Shown here: positions 16,471 to 24,324 of the stretch, in pieces
How positions within the stretch are numbered: position 1 is the first letter of the stretch
How the letters are laid out: each line of letters begins with the position of its first letter
Assembly (NCBI RefSeq): GCF_019656455.1
Contig: NZ_BPMK01000019.1
Coordinates: 43,581-107,580 of the forward strand
Direction: 5' to 3'
DNA: 64,000 bases
DNA from: Noviherbaspirillum aridicola
Lineage (GTDB): Bacteria > Pseudomonadota > Gammaproteobacteria > Burkholderiales > Burkholderiaceae_D
Translations under genes and position numbers: made by a program
Notes under the pieces: model-generated
Told to the model about the DNA's origin: nothing
Database searches by the model: none
What the model saw: the letters and a program-made list of their open reading frames with translations, nothing else

Positions 16471-18654
16471 TTATCCGACGCGGGGAGAGACCAGGGTCCC
16501 GAGGTGTCCCGCCATGTCGGGACGCGCCGCCAGCGCGTCGCGGAATTCGGGGGTGCCCGTGACGGTTGCGGTTGCCTCCGCCAGGATGGCGCGATCCTGA
16601 ATGAAACCGAGGCTTCCGATGATGTCGGACAGCATGCGTTCCCGATCTGCCGGCGGTGCATCGGGCGCGCGTGCAGCCAGTATCCGTACGCCGAGGAGCG
16701 GCGCGTTGAACAGCAGGTTGCCGGCGAGCCTTGTGACCAGGCGCTTGCTTCTTTCCTGCTCCGCCGGTCCATGGGAAGCCCGGACCGCGATTTCATGCGT
16801 GTTCAGGGCCTGCGCCAGAACCACCGGATCCGATATCGCGGTGGCCGCGGCGGCGAGCGTCTTGATGCATCCGGCCGCCGCCCTTGCGTCCGAGTACAGC
16901 GCCACACCGCCCAGTGCCTGCCTGAATATCGGCCCCATCCGGTCTCCGGGGACGCGCTCAAGCGGCCGCAGGATATCGAGGAGGGCTTCGGATTTCTCGA
17001 CCTCGCCTGGTCCATCGCTGTCGAGCAGGGAAAGGGCTTCTTCCATTGCCGGGGCCAGGCGCTGCGCTGGAATACGGTGCGATGCGTCGCCCAGCAGGCG
17101 GGCCAGAACGAGCAGCCGGTTCGCCGGTTCCGAGAGTTCGCCCTGCCTGTCCAGCATCTTCTCCAGAATGGCGGGCCCGACGTCGTCAGCGCGGACATCG
17201 AAAGCCCTCATCAGGGCGTCCAGGCATGCCATCTTGCTCTCGTCGCCCTGGGCAGCGTGCCAGATCTTTTCCAGGGCGCTCCCGAAGGCCGCCTTGCATG
17301 CATCGGCCGGCAGTTTATCGAACAGCGATACCACTTCGAAGAACGGCGAGAGGTCGCCATGCCTTTCCGCGGATGCCGCCGCCAGCCCGAGCGCGCGAAA
17401 TACCGCCTGCTCGGCATGCGGGGCGTCGACTGCGTCCCCGGCGGCGCTCAGAACGTGAATGATGGCATCGAACGCCAGCGTGGGATCGGCGATCTGCTGC
17501 GCCCGATCGAGGAGACCTTTCACAATGGGCCGCACGTCCTCCGGCGCGTGCGAACACGCATTCGCGATGTATTCAATGCCTTTCGCCTTGCCGCGCTCGC
17601 TCATCGTGCCCTGCCAGAAGGCATCGAGCACGTGAGAGAGCGCAGGCAATGCGTCGCGGCCGGGCGGAAGATCGTATGCGCGCAGCACGTGCGCAAGGCC
17701 GTGGAGCTTTGCCTCTTCCTCCTGGCCGTCGAGTACCAGGCTGGTCGCTCCCTTGAATGTCTGCAATCCCGCTGTCCCGGAATGCGGCGACGAATGCTGC
17801 AGGATGTACCGGCCGAGCACGCGACGCTCCGCGCCGCCCGGCGCGCGCAAACCCGACCGGGCCGCGGCGAGAATACGTCCCGCCGCCTCCGGTCGCTGCT
17901 CCTCCGGCAGCGAGGAAATGTCGGCCGCGGCGGACAGCATCCGCGAGAGCGCATGCGCCGGCGACTTGTCGAAGACATTGTCGGCCGACCTGGCATTCAC
18001 ATCCTGAAGAACATGTCGCAGCGCATCCGGGGGCAGTTGCTCGATGCTCTCCGCCACCGTGCAGAACCCCGCTAGCTTGTCCGCCGCCAGGCGGGCGCCG
18101 AGGACGAAATCGATCACACTGTCGAGCAATTTCCGCGATTCGGTACCGGGCGCGGCGAGGTTTTCCGGGTGCTCCTCGCTTTCGCCTTCCGCGATCGCAT
18201 GGAAAAGCGGCAGGAGTGCCGCGGCGACCTCGTGGCGCTCGCGGGCCGGCAGCGGCAGGCGGGAATCGTTCGCCTCATCGACGATACCGCGGAAGGACCC
18301 GACCCGTTCAGCCGGCGGGCCGATAAGCGCGCGACGTGCCCGGAGAATCAGATCGGCCGCCTTGAACTTGTGCTGTGCATACTGCGAGACCAGGTTGTGC
18401 GTGGTCCGCGACGCATGCGCGAACCGGACCAGGTCGCGGGTGCTGTTGGGCAGGAATTTCAGGCACTCCTTCAGCACGTCGACCGGCAGCCGCTCAAGCG
18501 AGGATCGCTTGTCGGCATAGAGCGGTTTGGCCGACCTGTCGGGGTGGGATACGCCGCCGGCGGACGGCGCTTGGTCCGGCGCCCGTTCCATACGAGGTGA
18601 GGTGGCATGAGACGTCGTGGGCGAGGGCGAACGTGGGGCGACTGGAGTGAACAC
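16471..18654 (-). CDS. F-box-like helical-repeat protein, candidate type III effector (effector 2)
   Basis: 727 residues from a GTG start at 18654, chosen because AAAGGA lies seven bases upstream and the resulting N-terminus MFTPVAPRSPSPTTSHATSP aligns with both paralogs; the longer frame to 18699 gives an unrelated leader and crosses towards the hrp box. An F-box-like motif at about 52-94 reads LERLPVDVLKECLKFLP and ASRTTHNLV, preceded by LYADKR. The rest is helical repeats as in effector 1, ending DALAARPDMAGHLGTLVSPRVG. No catalytic motif was recognised. It has its own hrp box (18690-18717), so it is probably transcribed alone. Best explained as a type III effector of the F-box class; no type III apparatus lies in this window. 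Confidence 0.72.
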   Translation of the reverse strand: MFTPVAPRSPSPTTSHATSPRMERAPDQAPSAGGVSHPDRSAKPLYADKRSSLERLPVDVLKECLKFLPNSTRDLVRFAHASRTTHNLVSQYAQHKFKAADLILRARRALIGPPAERVGSFRGIVDEANDSRLPLPARERHEVAAALLPLFHAIAEGESEEHPENLAAPGTESRKLLDSVIDFVLGARLAADKLAGFCTVAESIEQLPPDALRHVLQDVNARSADNVFDKSPAHALSRMLSAAADISSLPEEQRPEAAGRILAAARSGLRAPGGAERRVLGRYILQHSSPHSGTAGLQTFKGATSLVLDGQEEEAKLHGLAHVLRAYDLPPGRDALPALSHVLDAFWQGTMSERGKAKGIEYIANACSHAPEDVRPIVKGLLDRAQQIADPTLAFDAIIHVLSAAGDAVDAPHAEQAVFRALGLAAASAERHGDLSPFFEVVSLFDKLPADACKAAFGSALEKIWHAAQGDESKMACLDALMRAFDVRADDVGPAILEKMLDRQGELSEPANRLLVLARLLGDASHRIPAQRLAPAMEEALSLLDSDGPGEVEKSEALLDILRPLERVPGDRMGPIFRQALGGVALYSDARAAAGCIKTLAAAATAISDPVVLAQALNTHEIAVRASHGPAEQERSKRLVTRLAGNLLFNAPLLGVRILAARAPDAPPADRERMLSDIIGSLGFIQDRAILAEATATVTGTPEFRDALAARPDMAGHLGTLVSPRVG

Positions 18655-18689
18655 GACTGATTCCTTTGAGTGATGGTGGTAGGCAGGCA

Positions 18690-18717
18690 TACGTTGCACA
18701 TGCCCCTTGCCGGTTCC
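18690..18717 (-). promoter_or_regulatory. HrpL-type hrp box of effector 2
   Basis: Minus strand GGAACC (18717-18712), 15 bases, then CAACGTA (18696-18690): again one base from CCACNNA. It ends 36 bases before the GTG start at 18654. The stretch 18718-18830 beyond it has no recognisable gene. Confidence 0.72.
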
Positions 18718-18830
18718 TGCTCAGACGCCGGGCGGTGCAAGCCGACCGGTCATTCGCCGTGGGATAGAAGCCCTCCTCGGCCATGGCCGGGCGATTTTCA
18801 TGCGGGGCAACGGCCGTTCTCCGGACCGGA

Positions 18831-21083
18831 TCACGGCTGCGGCTCCGCTCCCGGCGTGCCGGTTCGGACCGCCACCATCTCCTGCAAGCGCATGCCGAGC
18901 GCGGGGTGCGTCTGAAGGATCAGGGCGCATTGGCGCTCATCGCCGACGCAGCGCACGCCCTCGATGAACTCGGCCTGATTCTGCGTTTGCTCCAGGATAT
19001 CGAGGGCGCCGCCGAGGAATGCGACCGCCTGTTGCTGCGAAGCGCGGGAGGCGACCGCAACCAGGTCCCGGATGGCGCCGATGTAGGACTGGTCCGGCTT
19101 GCCATAGATGATCCCGAAGACAAATCGGGTCACGCTCTCCCCCTCGGCGGGATTCAGGCCGGGGTGCGCCGCCAGGGCGGTGGCCGCCTTCAGCCGCGCG
19201 TCCGGCGACGCGAGTCCGCGGATCAGGGACAACAGCTTGCGCAACGCCCCGTCCGGATCGGCACTCTCGCGCGCGGCCCTGATCAGCACCCCGGCAGTCG
19301 GGCTCGCCTGGCCCCGCTCGAGCATCTCGCGGCCGAGGCTCAGCGCGCAATCGAAGAGCGCCTCGCTCTGTTCCGCAGACAGCAGGCCGAGGGGCTGCAT
19401 GATCTTCCTGAGAAGGCCGAGCCTGCCCGCCTCGCTGATCCTCGCCTGCCCGAGCAGCCCGAATGCGCTTGTCATCGCCTCGGCCGCGCGTTCCGGCGGG
19501 ATGCAATGCCGCGCCTTGTCGAGGACGCACGACAGGGCCTCGAGCCGGCGCGCCGGGTCCTGGATCTCGCCGATCCTGCCGACTGCGTCGGCAGTGAAAC
19601 CCGGACCGATTTCGTCCGGCCGGCTCTGAAAGACGTCCATGAGCGCCTGCACCGCCCGGCTCCTTGCCGAGTCGTCCGTAACCGCCGCCCAGAAACCGTC
19701 CAGGGCCTGCCCGAAAACCACCGCGCGCGCGCCGGGCGGCAGGTGATCGAACACCTTCGCCAGCTCGAGGAAAGCCGACAGCCTGCCGGCATGCGAGGGC
19801 GCGGACAGGGCGAGGTCGAGCGCGCGTGATACGGCCTGCGTCGCCGGCTCGTCGCCGACCAAGCGGCGCGCATGTCGCAGCGCATGAAGCAGGCCGTCGA
19901 ATTCAAGCCGCGGATCGGTAATCCGCCGCAGCTGTTGCAGGACCCGTCCCGCAAAGTCCTTGCCGTCGGCGGGCGACGCACGGCCATAGGCCTCCATGAG
20001 GCAAGCCAGGCCCCTGGCCCTGGCAGCGTCGCTCTTCGTTTCCCGCGACACCAGGCCGAGCGCATGTTCGAGCGCGTCGAGCCTGCGATCGCCATCGAGC
20101 GAGGGCAAGGCATCGAACACGATCCGCAGGCCCTCGATCTTCCCGTCCTCGCCGGCGTCGCCCATTGCAAGGGCCGTGGCGTGCCTGAAGGTTTCCAGTC
20201 CTTCCTCGCCAGCGAGCGGCGTAGCATGCAGCAACAGGTACTTCAGCAGCAGGTGGCGCGCGGCGCCGTGCAGCATGTGGGGTTCGGCGGCGGCGTCGGT
20301 CAGCAATTTCCGCGCGCCGGCGTACCGTGCGGCATCCGGCAGTTCCCGCAGATTCGCGGCGTCAAGCAGCAGACCGAGCAGCTCTCTCAGTCGCGCCGAT
20401 TCACGCGGCGCCATGCGCCTGACCCTGTCGCCCGCATGTTCGAGAACGGACTTCAGCATATCCGGCGGGAGATGGTCGATATGTCCCGCGACGATGCAAA
20501 AGCCCTTGACCCTGTCGGCGGGCGCACGATCGTTGACCGCGACGTCGACCGCTCGCCTGAACAGCGCGCCGGCCTGCTCGTCGGGGACGGCGTTCCGGTT
20601 CATGCGCACGTACAGCGTCAGCGCATGGTCGAGCACCTCGTGCCGGAAGGAACCCGTCAGGACCGGCTTGCCCGGCTCGTGTTCCACGCGCGCCAGGATG
20701 TCTCGCAGTGCCGCGGACTGGTCGGGGCGGCCGGGCATGAAGGCCCGCCTGGCGATGCCCTTCAGATCCGCGACCTGGATATTCGGCTTTGCGAAAGCGT
20801 GGACGATGCCATGCATGGTGCGCGAGGTCAGCGCCGCGTTGCGCAGCTCGCTCTTGTCGGCCGGAAGCCATTGGACGACTTCCTTGAGCACATCCAGCGG
20901 CAGGCGCATCAGCGTCGGCCGGCGGTCCGCGTAGAGCCTTACCTCTCCCCGGGGTGTGCCGCCCGATGCCCCCGCGTCCCGCGCGCTCAGTGGAGGCGGT
21001 GCGGGCGATGACGATGCCTGCGCCGCGTGAGCGGATCGGCTGGGGGCGGGCGTCGACGAGCGCGACGATACGGGAGTAACCAT
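18831..21083 (-). CDS. F-box-like helical-repeat protein, candidate type III effector (effector 3)
   Basis: 750 residues from the ATG at 21083, chosen to align MVTPVSSRSSTPAPSRSAH with the other two N-termini; the open frame runs 53 codons further upstream through the hrp box and so cannot be all coding. The Ser/Pro/Ala-rich start lacks acidic residues, as in type III signals. An F-box-like motif at about 56-95 reads LMRLPLDVLKEVVQWLP and LTSRTMHGIV, preceded by LYADRR. About 600 residues of helical repeats follow, ending LQEMVAVRTGTPGAEPQP. It is full length and serves as the reference for the C-terminus missing in effector 1. Its own hrp box lies at 21116-21144. Confidence 0.73.
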   Translation of the reverse strand: MVTPVSSRSSTPAPSRSAHAAQASSSPAPPPLSARDAGASGGTPRGEVRLYADRRPTLMRLPLDVLKEVVQWLPADKSELRNAALTSRTMHGIVHAFAKPNIQVADLKGIARRAFMPGRPDQSAALRDILARVEHEPGKPVLTGSFRHEVLDHALTLYVRMNRNAVPDEQAGALFRRAVDVAVNDRAPADRVKGFCIVAGHIDHLPPDMLKSVLEHAGDRVRRMAPRESARLRELLGLLLDAANLRELPDAARYAGARKLLTDAAAEPHMLHGAARHLLLKYLLLHATPLAGEEGLETFRHATALAMGDAGEDGKIEGLRIVFDALPSLDGDRRLDALEHALGLVSRETKSDAARARGLACLMEAYGRASPADGKDFAGRVLQQLRRITDPRLEFDGLLHALRHARRLVGDEPATQAVSRALDLALSAPSHAGRLSAFLELAKVFDHLPPGARAVVFGQALDGFWAAVTDDSARSRAVQALMDVFQSRPDEIGPGFTADAVGRIGEIQDPARRLEALSCVLDKARHCIPPERAAEAMTSAFGLLGQARISEAGRLGLLRKIMQPLGLLSAEQSEALFDCALSLGREMLERGQASPTAGVLIRAARESADPDGALRKLLSLIRGLASPDARLKAATALAAHPGLNPAEGESVTRFVFGIIYGKPDQSYIGAIRDLVAVASRASQQQAVAFLGGALDILEQTQNQAEFIEGVRCVGDERQCALILQTHPALGMRLQEMVAVRTGTPGAEPQP

Positions 21084-21115
21084 GGCTGCATATCCTGATG
21101 TGAGCGCAATGCGGG

Positions 21116-21144
21116 TAGGTTGCCGCCGCTGCCTTTCCGGTTCC
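21116..21144 (-). promoter_or_regulatory. HrpL-type hrp box of effector 3
   Basis: Minus strand GGAACC (21144-21139), 16 bases, then CAACCTA (21122-21116), one base from the CCACNNA consensus and ending 33 bases before the start. The rest of the 21084-21431 intergenic stretch holds the divergent sigma-54 promoter of cassette B. Confidence 0.72.
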
Positions 21145-21347
21145 TCCTGACGAACACCGGTCCCGCTCCCCGTCCCTTGCGCCGCCACTGTTTCTCCCCG
21201 CCCGACATCTCGCGCGTGCCGGTGTCGGGTCCGTCCCGCCATCCCGTTCCGGGCCCGCGGCCGCCCTGCCTCGACCCACCGGCCTCACCTGCGTTTTCTC
21301 CTTTGTTTACAAGGGCTTGCGCGATCCTGCGCGCGGCCGGGCCGAGC

Positions 21348-21363
21348 TGGCACACCGCATGCT
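21348..21363 (+). promoter_or_regulatory. Sigma-54-type promoter of peptide cassette B
   Basis: TGGCACACCGCATGCT has GG at 21349-21350 and GC at 21361-21362, exactly ten bases apart. It is 69 bases before peptide A4 and is followed by the conserved leader hairpin. Confidence 0.75.
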
Positions 21364-21373
21364 GTATAGCTCT

Positions 21374-21397
21374 CGAGTGCGAAACAAGCGTCACTCG
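21374..21397 (+). promoter_or_regulatory. Conserved leader-RNA hairpin element (third copy)
   Basis: CGAGTG, GCGAAACAAGCGT-like loop, CACTCG; one A shorter than the copies in cassette A. The following CGCCAACC also matches the copy at 12576, showing the whole 5' leader was duplicated. Confidence 0.55.
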
Positions 21398-21431
21398 CCA
21401 ACCAACCCCATCCCATTCAAGGAGAACTGAA

Positions 21432-21722
21432 ATGCAAGCACTGCTCGTCAAAGACCTGTCCCTCGCCGCCGAACTCGACGACGCCGCACTGTCCGCCATC
21501 CAGGGCGGCAGCGGCTACTACATGCCGAAGGACTGCTTCCCCTCGCTGCCGAAATTCGAGTACGGCAAGGCCGGCGACATCGACTTCAACGCCTCGCAAA
21601 TGCTCGGCCAGACCCAGAACACCATGGTCAACAACGGCAACAACGTCGCCTTCGCCAGCGGCATCAGCGCGCATGTGAACCCAAGCCAGCACGGCGCCAA
21701 CACCATCAACTTCGGCAAGTAA
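21432..21722 (+). CDS. Double-glycine leader peptide, type A (A4)
   Basis: A 96-residue peptide: leader MQALLVKDLSLAAELDDAAL ending SAIQGG; mature part SGYYMPKDCFPSLPKFEYGK with one Cys, then NASQMLGQTQN, VNNGNNVAFASG and SQHGANTINFGK. It is closest to A2 of cassette A. The ATG has AAGGAG upstream. First gene of cassette B after a sigma-54-type promoter; peptide A5 follows after 42 bases. Confidence 0.8.
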   Translation: MQALLVKDLSLAAELDDAALSAIQGGSGYYMPKDCFPSLPKFEYGKAGDIDFNASQMLGQTQNTMVNNGNNVAFASGISAHVNPSQHGANTINFGK

Positions 21723-21764
21723 TCCGCAGTCATCCATACAACCATCGCCCTTAGGAGAAACGAC

Positions 21765-22058
21765 ATGAACACCCTGACCATCACCGACCTGCCCCGCGCC
21801 GCCGAACTCGACGATGCCGCCCTCGCCGCCGTGCGCGGCGGCTGCTGGGGAGGCTACCGCCTGCCGGTGGACTGCTCGCCGTCCTGGCCCAAACCGGGAT
21901 ACGGCAAGGCCGGCGACATCGACTTCAACGCCTCCCAGATGCTGAGCCAGAGCCAGAACACCACGGTCAACAACGGCAACAACATTGCCTTCGCCCACGG
22001 CATCAGCGCCAACGTCAACCCGAGCCAGCACGGCGCCAACACCATCAACTTCGGCTGA
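21765..22058 (+). CDS. Double-glycine leader peptide, type A (A5)
   Basis: A 97-residue peptide: leader MNTLTITDLPRAAELDDAAL ending AAVRGG; mature part begins CWGGYRLPVDCSPSWPKPGY with two Cys, the first directly after the predicted cleavage site. The core (NASQMLSQSQN, VNNGNNIAFAHG, SQHGANTINFG) is conserved. ATG preceded by TTAGGAGA. A GC-rich hairpin (arms GGGCGGG and CCCGCCC) lies just after the stop, before the next peptide. Confidence 0.8.
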   Translation: MNTLTITDLPRAAELDDAALAAVRGGCWGGYRLPVDCSPSWPKPGYGKAGDIDFNASQMLSQSQNTTVNNGNNIAFAHGISANVNPSQHGANTINFG

Positions 22059-22114
22059 TCGCCTTCACGCGCGGGCGGGGCAATGCCCGCCCGCCCCATA
22101 CAAGGAGCAACATC

Positions 22115-22378
22115 ATGGCAAACATCGCTATCCACGACCTGCAGGCTTCCCGCGAGCTGGGCGACGGGGAAATGTCGGCGGTCAGGGGCGGCAACAGCTG
22201 GCTGGCCGGCCTCGGCCCGCTCGCCAACGTCAACATCGACATCGATCAGAACATCGCGCAGATGCAGAACGTCGAAGTCAACGCGCTCAACAACGTCGGC
22301 GTCATCGGCGCGGGCTTCGGGCCGCTGAAGCTCGATGTCAGCCCGTCGCAGTGGGCCAATGCGGGCATCAGCCTGTAA
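22115..22378 (+). CDS. Double-glycine leader peptide, type B (B2)
   Basis: An 87-residue near copy of peptide B1: leader MANIAIHDLQASRELGDGEM ending SAVRGG, mature NSWLAGLGPLANVNIDIDQ and C-terminus FGPLKLDVSPSQWANAGISL. Differences from B1 are scattered and mostly conservative, suggesting selection on the protein. ATG preceded by AAGGAGC. Last of the co-transcribed cassette B genes; an intrinsic terminator follows. Confidence 0.78.
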   Translation: MANIAIHDLQASRELGDGEMSAVRGGNSWLAGLGPLANVNIDIDQNIAQMQNVEVNALNNVGVIGAGFGPLKLDVSPSQWANAGISL

Positions 22379-22397
22379 GCGGCACTTTCCCCGCACC

Positions 22398-22428
22398 ATC
22401 CCCTCCTTCTTCGGAACGAGGGGATTTT
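22398..22428 (+). terminator. Rho-independent terminator after peptide B2
   Basis: ATCCCCTC (22398-22405) pairs perfectly with GAGGGGAT (22418-22425), followed by a short TTT run. It lies 20 bases downstream of the stop, the same spacing as the terminator after B1. Confidence 0.75.
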
Positions 22429-22516
22429 CCGCTTGGTGCAGCCGGCGGCATCGGCTACAGTGTCTGCACGCATGCCGCCATCGACTCTTGCAACGATGCA
22501 GAAAGGACGGTTCATC

Positions 22517-22726
22517 ATGACCAGGATCGCAATCAAGGACCTCGCCGACAGCGTGGAGCTCGACCACGAGGCGATGACGGCAATCAGCGGCGGCGCCCGC
22601 ATCGCGCGGCAACAGCCGCTGCCCTCGCCGGCCGGCGCGCGACGCCTCACACAGTTCCCGTGGGACATCGGCATCTCCGCGCCGCAGGACCGGCGCGGCG
22701 GCAAGACCGGGACCCCCTCCCGCTGA
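22517..22726 (+). CDS. Double-glycine leader peptide, short type C
   Basis: A 69-residue peptide: leader MTRIAIKDLADSVELDHEAM ending TAISGG is clearly of the same type as its neighbours, but the mature part (ARIARQQPLPSPAGARRLTQ, FPWDIGISAPQDRR) is basic and Pro-rich and lacks the Gln/Asn core. ATG preceded by AAGGACGG. It stands alone between two terminators. No sigma-54 box was found within 80 bases upstream (a GG without a properly spaced GC is present), so its promoter is unknown. It could be a distinct substrate of the same exporter. Confidence 0.65.
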   Translation: MTRIAIKDLADSVELDHEAMTAISGGARIARQQPLPSPAGARRLTQFPWDIGISAPQDRRGGKTGTPSR

Positions 22727-22735
22727 ACCTCTCCC

Positions 22736-22766
22736 GCCCGCCGCCGCTCGCGGCGGGCTTTCTTTC
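22736..22766 (+). terminator. Rho-independent terminator after peptide C
   Basis: GCCCGCCG (22736-22743) pairs with CGGCGGGC (22751-22758), followed by TTTCTTT. It lies ten bases after the stop. Confidence 0.78.
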
Positions 22767-22930
22767 CCTTCCGCCCGTGTCCGCTGTTCGCCGCGCACCG
22801 ACGCCGCGCCGCGCGACTGTCGGGCGCGAACCACCATCCCCGCAGGCATATTGGCGCCGCCGCGCGCGGAACCCGCGCGTAACCCAGGCGGCGTCGGCCA
22901 TGCGCCGTCCGATCGTCGCGCACGGGTCGC

Positions 22931-22946
22931 TGGCACGGTCCCTGCA
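22931..22946 (+). promoter_or_regulatory. Sigma-54-type promoter of peptide D
   Basis: TGGCACGGTCCCTGCA matches the consensus, with GG at 22932-22933 and GC at 22944-22945. It lies 46 bases before peptide D. Unlike the other three, it is not followed by the conserved leader hairpin. Confidence 0.78.
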
Positions 22947-22991
22947 AATGCCGGTCATGGCGCGACAGTGCGCCGCATTCGGAGAACCAAC

Positions 22992-23273
22992 ATGTCTACC
23001 ATCGTCATCAAGGACTTGCCCGGCAGCCGCCTGCTCGACTGCCGCGCGCTCGCATCGATACGCGGCGGCGGCGCGCCCTGGGTATTCGGCTGGATACGCC
23101 CCTATGTGGACAGCGCACCCGCGGCCGGCGGCGCCGTCTTCAACTTCTATCAGATCAACAACTACGCGGACCAGATGATCAACCAGGTCCAGCTGGTGGA
23201 TGTGAACAACAGCGGCAACAACGCGGCCATCACGATCGATCTCGCCGAAACCAGTACCAATATCAAGCATTGA
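22992..23273 (+). CDS. Double-glycine leader peptide, type D
   Basis: A 93-residue peptide: leader MSTIVIKDLPGSRLLDCRAL ending ASIRGG, then GAPWVFGWIRPYVDSAPAAG. It retains a diverged core (ADQMINQVQLVDVNNSGNNA), placing it in the same family as types A and B. ATG preceded by GGAGAACC. It has its own sigma-54-type promoter. The PP2C gene starts 69 bases downstream on the same strand with no terminator seen, so transcription may read through into the phosphatase. Confidence 0.75.
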   Translation: MSTIVIKDLPGSRLLDCRALASIRGGGAPWVFGWIRPYVDSAPAAGGAVFNFYQINNYADQMINQVQLVDVNNSGNNAAITIDLAETSTNIKH

Positions 23274-23341
23274 TGCGATTTGCTGGACTATGGTGGTTAT
23301 CTGCGGTCCGGATGCGGTCCGCACCGAGACGTGAGGTTGCC

Positions 23342-24133
23342 ATGACTGACGCGTTGCAATTCCAGTGGACGTCGGCGTCCTGTTCGCATGTGGGCCTGGT
23401 CCGCGAGCTCAATGAGGACGCCTGCCTCGATCTGGCCGAGCACGGCCTGTGGGCGGTGGCCGACGGCATGGGCGGACACACGCTCGGCGACCTTGCCAGC
23501 CGCCTGGTGGTGGAGAGCCTCAGGCAGATGCCGCCGGCGCCCAGTCTCGAACGCTTCATGGTGGATGCGCGCGACAGGCTGCAGACCGTCAACCGGCAGC
23601 TGCGCGCGGAGGCGGCGGCGCGCAACGTGCGGATCATCGGCAGCACCGCGGTCGTGCTGCTGGCGCACGGCCGCCGCTGCGGCTATCTGTGGGCCGGCGA
23701 CAGCCGCATCTATCTGTATCGCGGCGGCGAGCTGCGGCGCCTGACGCGCGACCACAGCCAGCTGGAAGAACTCAGGGCGCGCGGCGGCTTCGGCGGCGAC
23801 GCCGCGCTGGCGCAGGTGGCGCGCAACCTGATCACGCGCGCGGTCGGCGTCGCCGACAGCCTCGAACTCGACGAGGACACCCTGGCGCTGCAGGACGGCG
23901 ACATGTTCCTGCTCTGCAGCGACGGCCTGAGCAATGAAGTGAGCGAGACGGAAATCGGCGACGCCCTCGGCGGCGGCAACTGCGCGCAGGCCGCCGGCGA
24001 GCTGCTCGACCTCGCGCTGCGGCGCGGCGGGCGCGACAACATCTCGGTGGTCGCCACCCGTGCCAGGGATCTGTTCGGCAGCGAGCAGACCGTGCTCAAT
24101 CCCGGCTTCGGCGAAGCCTCGCGCCCGGCCTGA
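23342..24133 (+). CDS. PP2C-family Ser/Thr protein phosphatase
   Basis: 263 residues covering a complete bacterial PP2C (Stp/PppA type): VRELNEDACLD near the N-terminus, VADGMGGHTLGD, STAVVLLAHGRRCGYLWAGDS, LTRDHSQ, LCSDGLSNEV and GRDNISVV, so all metal-binding aspartates are present. It would remove phosphate from Ser/Thr on cytoplasmic proteins and oppose the kinases on either side of the peptide locus. The ATG at 23342 has GAGG upstream and starts the homologous region at the right place; the longer frame to 23270 overlaps the end of peptide D. It precedes the MORN kinase by 191 bases on the same strand. Confidence 0.92.
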   Translation: MTDALQFQWTSASCSHVGLVRELNEDACLDLAEHGLWAVADGMGGHTLGDLASRLVVESLRQMPPAPSLERFMVDARDRLQTVNRQLRAEAAARNVRIIGSTAVVLLAHGRRCGYLWAGDSRIYLYRGGELRRLTRDHSQLEELRARGGFGGDAALAQVARNLITRAVGVADSLELDEDTLALQDGDMFLLCSDGLSNEVSETEIGDALGGGNCAQAAGELLDLALRRGGRDNISVVATRARDLFGSEQTVLNPGFGEASRPA

Positions 24134-24324
24134 GGCTGTTCCGCTGTCGGCCTTCCACCCACTCTTTCCACCCTTGCTGTCATGCCCGCTCCGACATCTT
24201 CCCATCCAGTCCGCGGCGGCGCGCGCCTGCCGGCTGGCAGGCTTCTTGATTGCACGCGGGAGGCGGCGGCGCAAGTTGCGAAAGCGGCCGGAGCGGCCAG
24301 ACCAGGACACGACAGGGACCGACC

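Noticed and set aside
22433..22516. Sigma-54 promoter before the type C peptide
   Set aside because: A GG at about 22435 is present but no GC ten bases later; spacing fails.
11825..23273. Lanthipeptide or other modified RiPP cluster
   Set aside because: No modification enzyme (LanM/LanB, radical SAM, YcaO) in the window and the leaders lack nitrile-hydratase or Nif11-like length; plain double-glycine export fits better.
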